From DASRDE01 sp035938175 (lineage in GTDB: Bacteria; Vulcanimicrobiota; Vulcanimicrobiia; Vulcanimicrobiales; Vulcanimicrobiaceae), in the NCBI GenBank assembly GCA_035938175.1, contig DASZHD010000027.1:86358-150357 (forward strand): a DNA stretch of 64,000 nt, read 5' to 3'. Both the position numbers and the translations under genes were made by a program. The notes beneath the pieces are model-generated. The model saw nothing but the letters and a program-made list of their open reading frames with translations. It ran no database searches and was not told the origin of the DNA. Positions 24,449 through 33,507 of this stretch are shown here, piece by piece (the first letter of the stretch is position 1; each line of letters begins with the position of its first letter).

Positions 24449-27013
24449 CTACTCATACCGCAAAGCCCGCGCCGGCGCCACGCGCGTTGCGCGAAGCGCG
24501 GGAACGAGCGCGGCAAAAACCGCGCAGGCAACGAGCAGGACGACGACGCCGGCGAACGTCGCCGGATCCAGCGGTGACGTCTCAAACAGCATCGCGCTGA
24601 GCAACTGCGTGGAAATCGCCGCCAGAACCAAGCCCAGCGCGATTCCCAGCGCGCATTGACGCAAAGCTCCCGCAACGACGTTCGAAAGCACCGCCGCATT
24701 CGTGGCGCCGATCGCTTTGCGAATTCCGAACTCGCGCGTGCGCTGTTCTACGCCGTACGCCGTCACCGCGTAAACGCCGGCGAGCGCCAGCAGCAACGCG
24801 ATGAACGCGAATGCTCCGAACAGGAGTGCCGCAGCGAGCGCCTTGCCGCTGTCCTCCGCGAAGATCTCGCGATACGGCTGCAGTTTCGGCGCCGCAAATT
24901 GCGGATCCACCGCGCGGTATGCGCCGGTTAACCCGGCGAGAAGCCCGCCGTCGCGGCCGTTCGTTCGTATGACGAATCGCCCGACCGCGCGAATCTGCGT
25001 GTTCGGGAAGTATTGCGCCGGAGCGATCGGGACGCGAAAACCATTGCGCGTGTCTCCGACGACGCCGACGATCGTGCGAGTTTCCTGTTTTTGACCGCTG
25101 CTGATCCCGGGACGGTACGTGCGCCCGATCGCATCCAGCGTTCCGAAAAAGTGCTTCGCGAATGCCGCGCTGATGATGGCAACCTGCGGCGATTCGAACC
25201 GGTCACGCGAGTCGAAATCGCGTCCGCGCAGCAGCGGAATGCGCATCGTGCGGAAATAGCCGGGTCCGATCGCGTTCCCGTCAACGTCTTCCTCGCCGCG
25301 GCGTCCGGGCACTTGCGTCCCCAAACTAAAGCCCCAGTCGAACGGAACGACGGTCGTTTCGGCGACGTCGACTACGCCCGCAATCGCGCGCATTCCGCGT
25401 TCCAAACGTCCCACGCCGCGCAAAGTCGACGCGAAATCCGGATAGCGTTCCTTCGGGAAGCCGGGCACGTCCGCTACGTACAGATTCGTGCCCGCAAATC
25501 CGGGGTCCACGTGTGTAACCGCAATGAAGCTGCGCACGATCAAACCCGCCGATACTACGACCGCAATAGCGAGTGCGACCTCGGCGACGACGAGCGCCGA
25601 CCGCAAACGCGTAGAAGAAGATACGGCCGAACGTCCGGTGCTGCGTAGACCGGGGACCAAATCCCGCTGCGACGAAAGCGCCGGGATCAGTCCGGTGACG
25701 AGCGTCGTCAGCAGCATGATCCCCACGACGTACGCTACGACGGCAGCATCGACGTGGACGCTTTCCCACCGCGGAAGAACCTGCGCTCCAATTGCGGAAA
25801 ATGCCGCGAGCACTTGCCATCCGCCGATAATGCCGAGCACTCCGCCGGCGGCCGCCAGCAAACTCATCTCCACGCACAACTGCGTTACCAGACGCGAACG
25901 CGATGCACCCAGCGCGCTGCGGACGTTCAGTTCACCTTCGCGCGCCGCGGCGCGCACCAAAGCCAAGTTTGTAACGTTCGCGCAGGCGATAATCAGCAGT
26001 AGCGCCACCGCTGCGTACAGCATCCACAGCAGGCTTTGCACGGGCGAAACGATCACCCGCAGTGCCGGCCCGAGTTGCGCCCCGCCCCACCCGCTCAGGT
26101 GGTAACGAATATAGCGGTGAACGAGTGAACCCATGACGCGATTCACGTCGGCCTGCGCGGCTCCATTGGAAACGCCGGGTTTGACGAGCGCCCATCCGAC
26201 GTAGTGCTGGTAGGCGCGTTGTACGTTCATGTTGGAACGCGGATCGAGTGCGGTCCAGTAGTCGCGCTGCACGAGCCCGGTACGCGTTACATCACGGAAT
26301 TGCGGCCCCATCACGCCGACGATGTGATACGTTCCCGAGTCGAGGTGCGCTATTTGTCCGATGGCCGAAAGCGATCCGCCGAAGTACGCATGCCAGACGC
26401 GGTCCGAAACGATCAACGCGCGCGTACCCAAGTCGGCGGCAGCGAACGTGCGTCCGAGCTCCGCCTGAGCGCCCAGTACGCGAAAATATCCATCATTGAC
26501 GTCGTTGCCTTCCAATCGCACGGGCTGCGCGATTCCGGTCAGCGTCGCGCTGCCGTCGCTCTCCGAAAGCCCGAATGCTTGCAGCGTCTTTGCGCCGGCG
26601 GCCAAATCCCGGCCGTCCAAATACGAGAAGTCCGATCCCGCGACGTCTTTGGCGTCCGCCGCAACGTACATGATGCGATCTGCGCGCGGATACGGAAGCG
26701 GCCGAAGAAGAACGCCTTCTAAAACGCTGGCAATTGCGACGTTCGCCGCAATCGCAAGCGCGATGGCCAGGATCGCGACGCCGGCGTACATCGGCGAGCG
26801 CGCGAGCGTGCGCGCGGCAAACGAAAAGTCGCGGCCGAGATTTTCAAAATGCATGGAAACCCCTTGATAGATTAGGTCGGTCGAGGCGGCAAGCAGATCG
26901 ACGCCGCGTGTCTTGGCGTCCGCCGCAATCGAAGACGCGTACCGGCTGCGGTAATCGCGCGGGCAAAACAGCAATGCGAATCGCAGCATCGGATGCATCG
27001 TCATGCGGTTCAT
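24449..27013 (-). CDS. ADOP-type duplicated ABC permease (second)
   Basis: 854 residues from ATG at 27013, which overlaps the PadR stop (ATGA). N-terminal MHPMLRFALLFCPRDYRSRY resembles the YPGDFR motif of the first permease. Then TM1 (YAGVAILAIALAIAANVAIASVLEG), a MacB periplasmic domain, three TM helices, repeated in the second half (LFGAFAFIALLLALAGVYAVTAYG). The ending PARALRYE is shared with the 18820 gene. The open frame continues far upstream through the regulator but only the ATGA start makes sense. No ATPase is adjacent, so it is an orphan permease in the strict sense. Confidence 0.88.
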   Translation of the reverse strand: MNRMTMHPMLRFALLFCPRDYRSRYASSIAADAKTRGVDLLAASTDLIYQGVSMHFENLGRDFSFAARTLARSPMYAGVAILAIALAIAANVAIASVLEGVLLRPLPYPRADRIMYVAADAKDVAGSDFSYLDGRDLAAGAKTLQAFGLSESDGSATLTGIAQPVRLEGNDVNDGYFRVLGAQAELGRTFAAADLGTRALIVSDRVWHAYFGGSLSAIGQIAHLDSGTYHIVGVMGPQFRDVTRTGLVQRDYWTALDPRSNMNVQRAYQHYVGWALVKPGVSNGAAQADVNRVMGSLVHRYIRYHLSGWGGAQLGPALRVIVSPVQSLLWMLYAAVALLLIIACANVTNLALVRAAAREGELNVRSALGASRSRLVTQLCVEMSLLAAAGGVLGIIGGWQVLAAFSAIGAQVLPRWESVHVDAAVVAYVVGIMLLTTLVTGLIPALSSQRDLVPGLRSTGRSAVSSSTRLRSALVVAEVALAIAVVVSAGLIVRSFIAVTHVDPGFAGTNLYVADVPGFPKERYPDFASTLRGVGRLERGMRAIAGVVDVAETTVVPFDWGFSLGTQVPGRRGEEDVDGNAIGPGYFRTMRIPLLRGRDFDSRDRFESPQVAIISAAFAKHFFGTLDAIGRTYRPGISSGQKQETRTIVGVVGDTRNGFRVPIAPAQYFPNTQIRAVGRFVIRTNGRDGGLLAGLTGAYRAVDPQFAAPKLQPYREIFAEDSGKALAAALLFGAFAFIALLLALAGVYAVTAYGVEQRTREFGIRKAIGATNAAVLSNVVAGALRQCALGIALGLVLAAISTQLLSAMLFETSPLDPATFAGVVVLLVACAVFAALVPALRATRVAPARALRYE

Positions 27014-27360
27014 CCGATAGACGGAAGCAGCCGCCGAATGCGCGCCAGTTGCACGACGTTGTCCAAACGCTGTGCTTCGGCTTGTGCGATGCGCCGCCCG
27101 AGCGGCGTTAGCTCGTAATACCGTTTTCGCCCGTCGTCGTCGCCGGTTTCGCTTTCCACGATCCAGCCGTCCGTGACCATTTGCTTCAGGTAACGATAGA
27201 GCGCGCCGGGCAGAATCCGGATGGCTCCGTCGGTCGTGCGTTCGACTTCTTCCGCGATATCGGACCCGTGCCGTTCGCTGTCTGCGAGCGCGAGCAAAAT
27301 GTAAAACGCCGTCGGCCCCAAGGGCAATACTGAAGAAACATCGTGACGAGGGCGTACCAA
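27010..27360 (-). CDS. PadR-family transcriptional regulator for the second permease
   Basis: 116 residues. Motifs as in the other two: GPTAFYILLALADSERHGSDI, LPGALYRYLKQMVTDGWIVES, RKRYYELTPLGRRIAQAEAQRL. The TTG at 27360 is chosen because GGAGAG precedes it by six bases, matching the site used by the 21760 gene, and because an ATG at 27402 sits at the predicted transcription start. It is coupled to the permease by ATGA overlap. A TTG start would be the least conventional element; the ATG alternative adds 14 residues. Confidence 0.83.
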   Translation of the reverse strand: MVRPRHDVSSVLPLGPTAFYILLALADSERHGSDIAEEVERTTDGAIRILPGALYRYLKQMVTDGWIVESETGDDDGRKRYYELTPLGRRIAQAEAQRLDNVVQLARIRRLLPSIG

Positions 27361-27404
27361 AGACCACTCTCCAATCAATATCGCACTTGCGTTATATCGC
27401 ATTT

Positions 27405-27433
27405 ATGATATATCATGAAAACGGCGCCGTCAA
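27405..27433 (-). promoter_or_regulatory. Promoter with palindrome ATGATATATCAT for PadR/permease pair
   Basis: TTGACG (27433-27428), 17 bases, TATCAT (27410-27405) on the minus strand. The -10 overlaps the perfect 12-bp palindrome ATGATATATCAT (27405-27416), and TGCGATAT repeats follow in the leader. This is consistent with autorepression by the PadR protein. Confidence 0.6.
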
Positions 27434-27450
27434 CGGGCGCCGGCGCCTTG

Positions 27451-27479
27451 TTGACAAGGGGAAAAGGGCCGCGTATGCT
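27451..27479 (+). promoter_or_regulatory. Promoter for the BlaI-M56 operon
   Basis: A consensus TTGACA at 27451-27456, exactly 17 bases, then TATGCT at 27474-27479. It lies 44 bases before the BlaI start and just ahead of the ACCTAA palindrome. It is back-to-back with the PadR promoter at 27405-27433, the two -35 elements being 17 bases apart. Confidence 0.72.
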
Positions 27480-27487
27480 GAGCCTAC

Positions 27488-27503
27488 ACCTAATTGTTTA
27501 GGT
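27488..27503. promoter_or_regulatory. Candidate BlaI operator
   Basis: ACCTAA-TTGT-TTAGGT is a perfect 6-bp inverted repeat placed just downstream of the -10 (27479) and 20 bases before the GTG start. BlaI/MecI dimers bind palindromes at their own promoter, so position and symmetry suit autorepression, although the sequence differs from the staphylococcal TACA/TGTA box. Confidence 0.55.
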
Positions 27504-27522
27504 CACCGATCGTGGAGGTTCA

Positions 27523-27906
27523 GTGGCCCGGAAAAAATCGCCGACGCTCACCGAAGGCGAGCAGCGTCTCATGGAGGTGATATGGAAGCGCGGCAGCGCT
27601 ACCGTCGCCGAAGTGCTCGACGCCTTACCAAAGCGCGATCGCCCTGCGTTCAACACGGTACAAACGATGATCCGCATCATGGAGCAGAAAGGGTACCTGC
27701 GCCATGAAGAATCCGGTCGCGCCTTTGTCTACTACCCCAAAGTAGCGCGCGTCGACGCCGCGCGAGCGGCCGTGAAAAACGTGCTTTCGCGATTTTTCAA
27801 CAACTCCGCCGAGCTGCTCACCGTGCGCCTTCTGGAAGACGAACAGCTTTCGGACGAAGAGTTGCGCCGTTTGCGGCGTTTAATCGACGAGGCGGACTCG
27901 CGATGA
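27523..27906 (+). CDS. BlaI/MecI/CopY-family repressor
   Basis: 127 residues. Winged helix: LTEGEQRLMEVIWKRGSATVAEVLDAL, then AFNTVQTMIRIMEQKGYLRHEESGRAFVYYP, and a C-terminal dimer domain with LSRFFNNSAELLTVRLLED. In BlaI the site cut by the sensor protease lies in the helix after the wing (here within VKNVLSRFFNN). GTG start with GGAGG six bases upstream. The downstream M56 gene overlaps by four bases (ATGA), the usual repressor-sensor pair. It likely represses its own operon through 27488-27503. Confidence 0.92.
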   Translation: MARKKSPTLTEGEQRLMEVIWKRGSATVAEVLDALPKRDRPAFNTVQTMIRIMEQKGYLRHEESGRAFVYYPKVARVDAARAAVKNVLSRFFNNSAELLTVRLLEDEQLSDEELRRLRRLIDEADSR

Positions 27907-29576
27907 ATTCCGGGCACGTGTATTTGGCGCTGCTCAATTCGCTCTGGCAAAGCGCTGCGCTCGCAGGCGCGGTCGCACTGATCGTGCGCGCGTTCGGCGC
28001 ACTCAGCGCCTCTGCACGATCCGCGCTGTGGTTAGCGGTGCTGCTGGCCTGTGCGGTGCTCCCCGTCGTGGACTTCCTGATACCCGCTCGAACGATTCCG
28101 GTTCCCGCCCCCGCGGCCGTTAAGTCATCCGTCGCTCGCGTGCTTCCCGCGCTCGCTGCCGGCGCGCCCCTGCGCAGGCCGCAAGCCTCCCCGCGCGATT
28201 TGGGTATGCCGGCGCGCGGCAATCCGGTGCGCATCCCCGATGCGTTTCCGGCATACGTGTGGGCGCTCGTTTCGGGTGCCTTGTTGATCCGTTTAGGCTT
28301 CGGATACGTGCGGCTGCGCGGCGCCAAATCGTCGCTGCGCCGCAGTTCTTCACTTACAACGCGGGTATCAAACGTTCTGCACGGACGCCCGGCGCTCGTT
28401 GGAATCAGCGCTACGCTGCCCGAACCTTGCGCCATCGGCTTCTTTCATCCGGCTATCGCTATTCCGGCAGGCCTGGCGGCGACGGTTTCCGACGGCGATC
28501 TCGAGCGGATTTTGCGCCATGAGTGCGCGCACATCGCCCGTTTCGACGACTGCGCGAACCTGCTGCGGCAAATCGTGAAGGCCGTATTGTTTTTCAACCC
28601 CGCCGTGCATTTTGCCGCGCACAACATGGCCGTCGAATGCGAGATCGCGTGCGACGACGCAGCCGCGCGTGCCGATCGCGAACGCGTAGCATTCGCGAAG
28701 TGTCTGTACGAGATCGCGCGGGAATCCAAGCGTAGAACGTACTCACCGGCAGCGGGCTTTTTCGGCAGCCGGCGGCAGATCGTGACGCGCGTGACGCGTC
28801 TGCTGGAACGCAACCATCGCGCCTCGACGTCGCTCGGTGTGGCCGTCAAATGTGCTGCAGCATGCGTGTTTGCCGGCGGAATCGCGCTGGGCGGGCTGCG
28901 CTTTTCGGCGCAAGCGGAATGCCCCTTTCCGGCCGTGCCATTGTACTTCACCGGTTCTACGGTAACCGTGAACGGGACGGCGCACCGTCCGCTGCTTGCG
29001 TCTAACGCGCAAGCGTGGTCGGTACACGCCGCAACTGCTTCGGTGCGCCCCGTCCTTGCAGATGCGGGCGCGCCACCGTCAATCGTCGCTTCGCGGCGCA
29101 GCATCACCACGGTACGGCCTGCGGTCGTGCAGGTCCGCGTGCACGAACACTTGCACCTGCGTTTGCGCGCGCAAATCGCCTACGAGCAACAACAAGAAGG
29201 CGACGCGGGATCGCGGCATGACGGCGATCTGATCGATGCGCTCGCATCAGCCGGATATCGTGGCCTCTCTGCCGACGATCTGATCGAGCTCGCCAATCAT
29301 GGCGTAACCGCGAGCTTTATATCGCGATTGCGCACCCTGGGCTTCGCGCCGCTGCCCGTCGCTTCGCTCGTCGAGCTCGTCGATCACGGCGTGTCGCCCG
29401 ATTTCATCGCAGGAATGCGCGGTGCCGGGTATTCGAACGTCGCCGTCGAGGATTTGATCCGGCTGGCGGATCACGGTGTGACGGTAGACTTCGTCAATCG
29501 CATCGTGCGTTCCGGAATTGCCGGCTCGCATCCTAGTGTTCGCGACCTCATCCGCATGGCCGACGCAGGTATTTGA
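27903..29576 (+). CDS. M56/BlaR1-like membrane metalloprotease with C-terminal HGVT repeats
   Basis: 557 residues. N-terminal TM helices (LYLALLNSLWQSAALAGAV region, then SALWLAVLLACAVLPVVDFL), a loop, and the zinc protease site HECAH at 206-210 followed by FDDCAN and ECEIACDDAAA (third ligand Glu). A further TM helix lies near 320. No penicillin-binding sensor domain follows, unlike BlaR1. Instead the C terminus (about 440-557) has four repeats of 27-29 residues with core DLIxLADHGVT.xFI. It presumably cleaves BlaI on sensing a signal. The same repeat forms the downstream secreted protein at 29578, so sensor and product are linked. Confidence 0.9.
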   Translation: MNSGHVYLALLNSLWQSAALAGAVALIVRAFGALSASARSALWLAVLLACAVLPVVDFLIPARTIPVPAPAAVKSSVARVLPALAAGAPLRRPQASPRDLGMPARGNPVRIPDAFPAYVWALVSGALLIRLGFGYVRLRGAKSSLRRSSSLTTRVSNVLHGRPALVGISATLPEPCAIGFFHPAIAIPAGLAATVSDGDLERILRHECAHIARFDDCANLLRQIVKAVLFFNPAVHFAAHNMAVECEIACDDAAARADRERVAFAKCLYEIARESKRRTYSPAAGFFGSRRQIVTRVTRLLERNHRASTSLGVAVKCAAACVFAGGIALGGLRFSAQAECPFPAVPLYFTGSTVTVNGTAHRPLLASNAQAWSVHAATASVRPVLADAGAPPSIVASRRSITTVRPAVVQVRVHEHLHLRLRAQIAYEQQQEGDAGSRHDGDLIDALASAGYRGLSADDLIELANHGVTASFISRLRTLGFAPLPVASLVELVDHGVSPDFIAGMRGAGYSNVAVEDLIRLADHGVTVDFVNRIVRSGIAGSHPSVRDLIRMADAGI

Positions 29577-29577
29577 G

Positions 29578-30429
29578 ATGAAGCTTCTTACGGTTGCCGG
29601 CATTTTTTGCGCGCTCGCGCTCACCGCAACGGCGGCACGAAGTCAAACCGTCCCAACTGCGGGAGCTTGGACGATCGATGCTTCCCGAAATAGCGACTCC
29701 ACCGTGAATTTCGAGATCCGCATCGATCGTCCGGGCGATCACTCCAATTGGGGAAACGATGAAGACTGGAACCGCCTGCAGGGTCTGTCCCGCAGCGCCG
29801 TATTCTCCGCAGGATCCACCGTGCATTTCGATCTGGTTCGCGACGCGGGCACGCTGCGCTGCAGCGGTTACGTTGCAAATGGCTCCGGCGGCGGAACTTT
29901 CCAATACTCACCCAACCCCCGCTTTGCGGACGAGTTGGCGAGCCGCGGCGTTTCACGGCCGAGCGCGGACGAGCAAGCGCGCATGACCTATTCCGGCGTG
30001 TCGCTCGCGCTGGTCGATACGTTGCGGCGCTATGGCTATGCTGGGCTTACTCCCGAAGATTTGATCCGGCTGACGAATCACGGCGTAACGCAGCAATACG
30101 TGTCGGCCATCGAAGCAGCCGGCTACCACCCCGGCTCGGCGGAAGAATTGATTCGCATGGTCGATCACGGCGTTACGACTCAGTATATTTCAGCGATGCG
30201 CGGACTGGGGTATCGGCCCAGTGCCGAAGAGCTCACGCGTCTAGTCGATCACGGCGTTACCGCGGATTTCACGCGCACGATGATCTCGTTCGGATATCAT
30301 CCCAGCACCGATGAACTCGTCCGTTTGGCGGACCACGGCGTTACGCCGGAATTCGTCAGGCATCTACGCTCGCGCGGTTACAACGCGAGCATCGAGGAAC
30401 TGATCCGTCTGCGCGATGCGGGCGTGTAA
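29578..30429 (+). CDS. Secreted protein with five HGVT repeats, paired with the M56 sensor
   Basis: 283 residues. Signal peptide KLLTVAGIFCALALTATAARS, then a beta-rich domain of about 100 residues (TVNFEIRIDRPGDHSNW) and five tandem repeats of 27-29 residues: GY.P.S.EELIRL.DHGVT..Y[IV]..[IM]. The last repeat ends DAGV. The same repeats occur in the C terminus of the adjacent M56 protease. Its ATG is two bases after the M56 stop, so it is the third gene of the operon. Likely exported. It could be the ligand, sensor partner or effector of the BlaI/M56 switch; the repeat family is not one I can name. Confidence 0.78.
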   Translation: MKLLTVAGIFCALALTATAARSQTVPTAGAWTIDASRNSDSTVNFEIRIDRPGDHSNWGNDEDWNRLQGLSRSAVFSAGSTVHFDLVRDAGTLRCSGYVANGSGGGTFQYSPNPRFADELASRGVSRPSADEQARMTYSGVSLALVDTLRRYGYAGLTPEDLIRLTNHGVTQQYVSAIEAAGYHPGSAEELIRMVDHGVTTQYISAMRGLGYRPSAEELTRLVDHGVTADFTRTMISFGYHPSTDELVRLADHGVTPEFVRHLRSRGYNASIEELIRLRDAGV

Positions 30430-30441
30430 GGCCGGCCCTAC

Positions 30442-31965
30442 TCAATTCCGCAATGCGAACGCCGAAATTCCGGCGCACGCGCAAAGCAGCGCGCCCACGA
30501 GCATCGCGGCGCGAAATCCCGCGGTGAATGAGTCGTCGACCAGGCGGGAAAGGCGCGGCCGGTCGGCGTTCGGCATTTCTGCCGGCAAGTGTCCCGAGAC
30601 CATAACGGCGCGATCCCGATCGGCCACGCGGCGCGTCGTCGCGGAATACGAACCCGCCGCCATGCCGCGATCCAGATGCGCGTTGAACTGCGCCGCCAAA
30701 ACGATTCCGAATACGGCGATCGCGATCAATCCCGCCGTGCGCGCGACGGCGTTATTGATGCCGGAGGCAACGCCTGCATGGGCGGTGCTCACCGCGTTCA
30801 TCACCGTCGTCGTTAACGGCGCGACGAACGAAACGACGCCCAGCCCCAGCACGCATACGGCGGGAAAGAACGTCGTCCAGTAGGAGCCGCCCGTACCGAT
30901 CCGCGCGTACATCAGGAACGCGATTGCGGTCGTGAATGCACCGGCCACCAACGGAATGCGCGGACCGATGCGCGCGACTAGACCTCCGGCGAACCGTGAT
31001 AAAGAGAAACTCAGCAACACCATCGGCAAGAGCGCCGCGCCCGCTTCGAACGGTGTGTAGCGGTGAACGTTGATCAGAAAGAACGGAACGAAATATAAAC
31101 TCCCCCCCAACGCCGCGTAGAGCAGCAGCGTGTAGATGTTCGCAATCGTAAATTTTGCCGACTGGAAAACCTTGAGCGGCATGATCGGCGATTGCGCCCG
31201 GCTCTCCGCGAAAACGAACAGGCACAGCACCGCGGCGCCGAAAAGCGCGGCGCCTATCGCCGGTAGCGACGTTCGTCCTTGCATTTCGATCAAGCCGAAC
31301 ACGAGCGCACCCAATCCGGTAACCGCCAAGAGCGAGCCGAGAACGTCCAGCCGCCCGTGCGCATCGGGGTCTCGAGACTCCGCGATCCGCGATCGCGCAA
31401 TCAGATACACCCCGATCGCCAGCGGAATGTTGATGACGAACACGTAGCGCCACGAAAACGTCTGCGCCAGCCATCCGCCCAGCAGCGGTCCGATCGCCGT
31501 CGTAATGAACGAAAACGCTGACCACGTACCGATGGCTTTCCCTCGCGCTTGCCCGTCGTAGGCCGCGCTGATCAGCGACAAGCTTCCCGGCGTCAAAAAG
31601 GCCGCGCCGAAGCCTTGCGCGCAGCGGAAGAAGATCAGCTGCGCAATGCTTTGCGCCGACGCGCATGCCAAGGAGCCCAGCGCAAAAACGGCGACGCCGC
31701 CGATGAACACCGCGCGGCGTCCGATTTTATCGCCTAACGCGCCGCCGAGCAAAATAAACGCCGACAGAAAGAGCGAGTAGCCCTCGACCACCCATTGCAT
31801 CTGCGCGGACGTCGCCTCGAATCCGCGTTGCATCGTGGGCAGCGCGACGTTCACGGCCGTTCCGTCGATCATTGCCATGCTGGACGCGATAATTGCGGCT
31901 ACGAGCGTCCATGCCGGTGCGTTGGACCGCACCGTAGACGCTTGCCGCGCGACGAAAAGCGACAT
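30442..31965 (-). CDS. DHA2-family MFS efflux transporter (second)
   Basis: 507 residues from ATG at 31965; TTG at 32010 would add 15 residues. TM1 carries IDGTAVNVALPTM, the DHA2 signature, followed by WVVEGYSLFLSAFILLGGALGDKIGRRAV in the TM2-3 region. About 14 TM helices. The last TM ends in ACAGISAFALRN. It exports drugs or solutes. It is divergent from the mannosyltransferase gene with 44 bases between starts, and convergent with the repeat protein. No dedicated regulator is adjacent. Confidence 0.88.
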   Translation of the reverse strand: MSLFVARQASTVRSNAPAWTLVAAIIASSMAMIDGTAVNVALPTMQRGFEATSAQMQWVVEGYSLFLSAFILLGGALGDKIGRRAVFIGGVAVFALGSLACASAQSIAQLIFFRCAQGFGAAFLTPGSLSLISAAYDGQARGKAIGTWSAFSFITTAIGPLLGGWLAQTFSWRYVFVINIPLAIGVYLIARSRIAESRDPDAHGRLDVLGSLLAVTGLGALVFGLIEMQGRTSLPAIGAALFGAAVLCLFVFAESRAQSPIMPLKVFQSAKFTIANIYTLLLYAALGGSLYFVPFFLINVHRYTPFEAGAALLPMVLLSFSLSRFAGGLVARIGPRIPLVAGAFTTAIAFLMYARIGTGGSYWTTFFPAVCVLGLGVVSFVAPLTTTVMNAVSTAHAGVASGINNAVARTAGLIAIAVFGIVLAAQFNAHLDRGMAAGSYSATTRRVADRDRAVMVSGHLPAEMPNADRPRLSRLVDDSFTAGFRAAMLVGALLCACAGISAFALRN

Positions 31966-32009
31966 CGCCCGACAGGGTTTCGCCGCCGCCGTGGCGCTTA
32001 CTCCAGCCA

Positions 32010-33500
32010 ATGAACGTTCTGCGGCGGCCGGCAGCGGCCGACTTTGCGGTAAGCGCCGCTTTCGGCGCTTTGTCTTTCATCCTGCTGTTCGTCAATTACT
32101 GGATTCCGCCGGACAAGATCTTCGACGAGGTCTACTTTGCGCGCGCGGCGGAAGAATATTTGACGCGGCAGTACATCTACGAAAACACGCACCCGCCGGT
32201 CACCAAGCTGCTCATCACGCTCTCTACGATGCTGTTCGGTGGCATGCACGGCGGCGACAACGCGTGGGGCTGGCGCTTTTTGGACGTCGTTTTCGGTGCA
32301 TTGGCCGTTGCGCTGTTGTATCTGCTCGCGCGGCAAATGAGCGGATCGCGGGTGTTCGGAGCGTATGCCGCAGGGCTGTTCATGTTCGACGGGATGCACT
32401 TCGTGCAGTCGCGCATCGCCACGCCCGAGAGTTTCGTCGTCTGTTTTTCCCTTGCGACGCTCTACGGCTTGTACGGTTTCTGGAACGCGCGCCTGCAAGA
32501 ACCTGCGCTTCCGCCTCCTACGCTCGAGCGCCGTCTGGCCGGCGCCGGAATTGCGACCGTGCTTTCGGCGGCCATCGTCGCTTTGCGGTTTCCACACGAG
32601 ATCTTGGCGGCGCAAATCATCGCCGGGCTGTATGCGCTGGCGGGATTCTACGCAGTGTACCGCATTTGGGCAGAGCCGCGCATTCTGCACGAGCGCTCGC
32701 TGCGCTGGCTGCTGGTTTGGGCGGTGTCGATTGCGCTGCTGGTGAGCAGCAAGTGGTACGGCGTTATGGCGTTCGGCGTCGCGCTAGCCGTTTTTGTTTG
32801 GGACCGGCGCAAGTTTCGCTTGGACTTCGTGGCGGCCGTCGTCGTGTTCGTTACGTGCACCGTGTATTTCGCCGCGTATACGCCGCAGTTCGTGGGATTG
32901 CGCGATTTGCCGCAGTCGGCGCCGCGCGCATACACGCTGAGCGACGTCGTGACCATGCAGTACAATGCGTACGAATATCACAAGAATCTCCGGGCAACCC
33001 ATCCGTACGCATCGCAATGGTGGCAATGGCCGCTGGACCTGCGCCCGATTTTGTACTACGCGAATTACGGCGCCGCCGGTAAGACCAGTACGGCCGCGAT
33101 GATCTACACGCTCCCGAACCCGTTGATCCTGTGGCTTGGTCTGCTCACCGTCCCGCTGGTAGGGTATTGGGGCGTGCGGGAACGCAACCGGACCTTCGTG
33201 CTGGTTGTTTTAACGTATGCAGCGCAGTGGCTTCCTTGGATCGGTTCGCCGCGCATCGCATTTGCGTATCATTTTTACGTCAACATTCCGTTGATTTGCA
33301 TCTGCACCGCGTTCACCGCGCAGCGGCTCGCCGCTCGGGCGTCGGAATCGCCGCGCGTCCAAAACTGGGTGCGGGTGGGAATTGCGGTCTATTTCGCGTC
33401 GGTCGCCGCCGCGTTTGCGTACTTCTATCCTATCCTCGCCGCGGTTGCCATTCCGACGCAGGCTTGGCTGCAGCGGATGTGGCTCAAATCGTGGATGTAA
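32010..33500 (+). CDS. Protein O-mannosyltransferase (PMT/GT39 family)
   Basis: 496 residues, about 11 TM helices. The first external loop has IFDEVYFARAAEEYL, the Asp-Glu pair of PMT-family glycosyltransferases, followed by ENTHPPVTKLLITLS and WGWRFLDVVFGAL. Actinobacterial homologues transfer mannose from polyprenyl-phosphate-mannose to Ser/Thr of exported proteins during Sec secretion. The C-terminal region (about 390-496) is hydrophobic with an EPHE-type absence; no MIR domains are seen. ATG start. Monocistronic or followed by thymidine kinase after 7 bases. A lipid-carrier-dependent pentosyltransferase is an alternative. Confidence 0.85.
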   Translation: MNVLRRPAAADFAVSAAFGALSFILLFVNYWIPPDKIFDEVYFARAAEEYLTRQYIYENTHPPVTKLLITLSTMLFGGMHGGDNAWGWRFLDVVFGALAVALLYLLARQMSGSRVFGAYAAGLFMFDGMHFVQSRIATPESFVVCFSLATLYGLYGFWNARLQEPALPPPTLERRLAGAGIATVLSAAIVALRFPHEILAAQIIAGLYALAGFYAVYRIWAEPRILHERSLRWLLVWAVSIALLVSSKWYGVMAFGVALAVFVWDRRKFRLDFVAAVVVFVTCTVYFAAYTPQFVGLRDLPQSAPRAYTLSDVVTMQYNAYEYHKNLRATHPYASQWWQWPLDLRPILYYANYGAAGKTSTAAMIYTLPNPLILWLGLLTVPLVGYWGVRERNRTFVLVVLTYAAQWLPWIGSPRIAFAYHFYVNIPLICICTAFTAQRLAARASESPRVQNWVRVGIAVYFASVAAAFAYFYPILAAVAIPTQAWLQRMWLKSWM

Positions 33501-33507
33501 CCGGACA

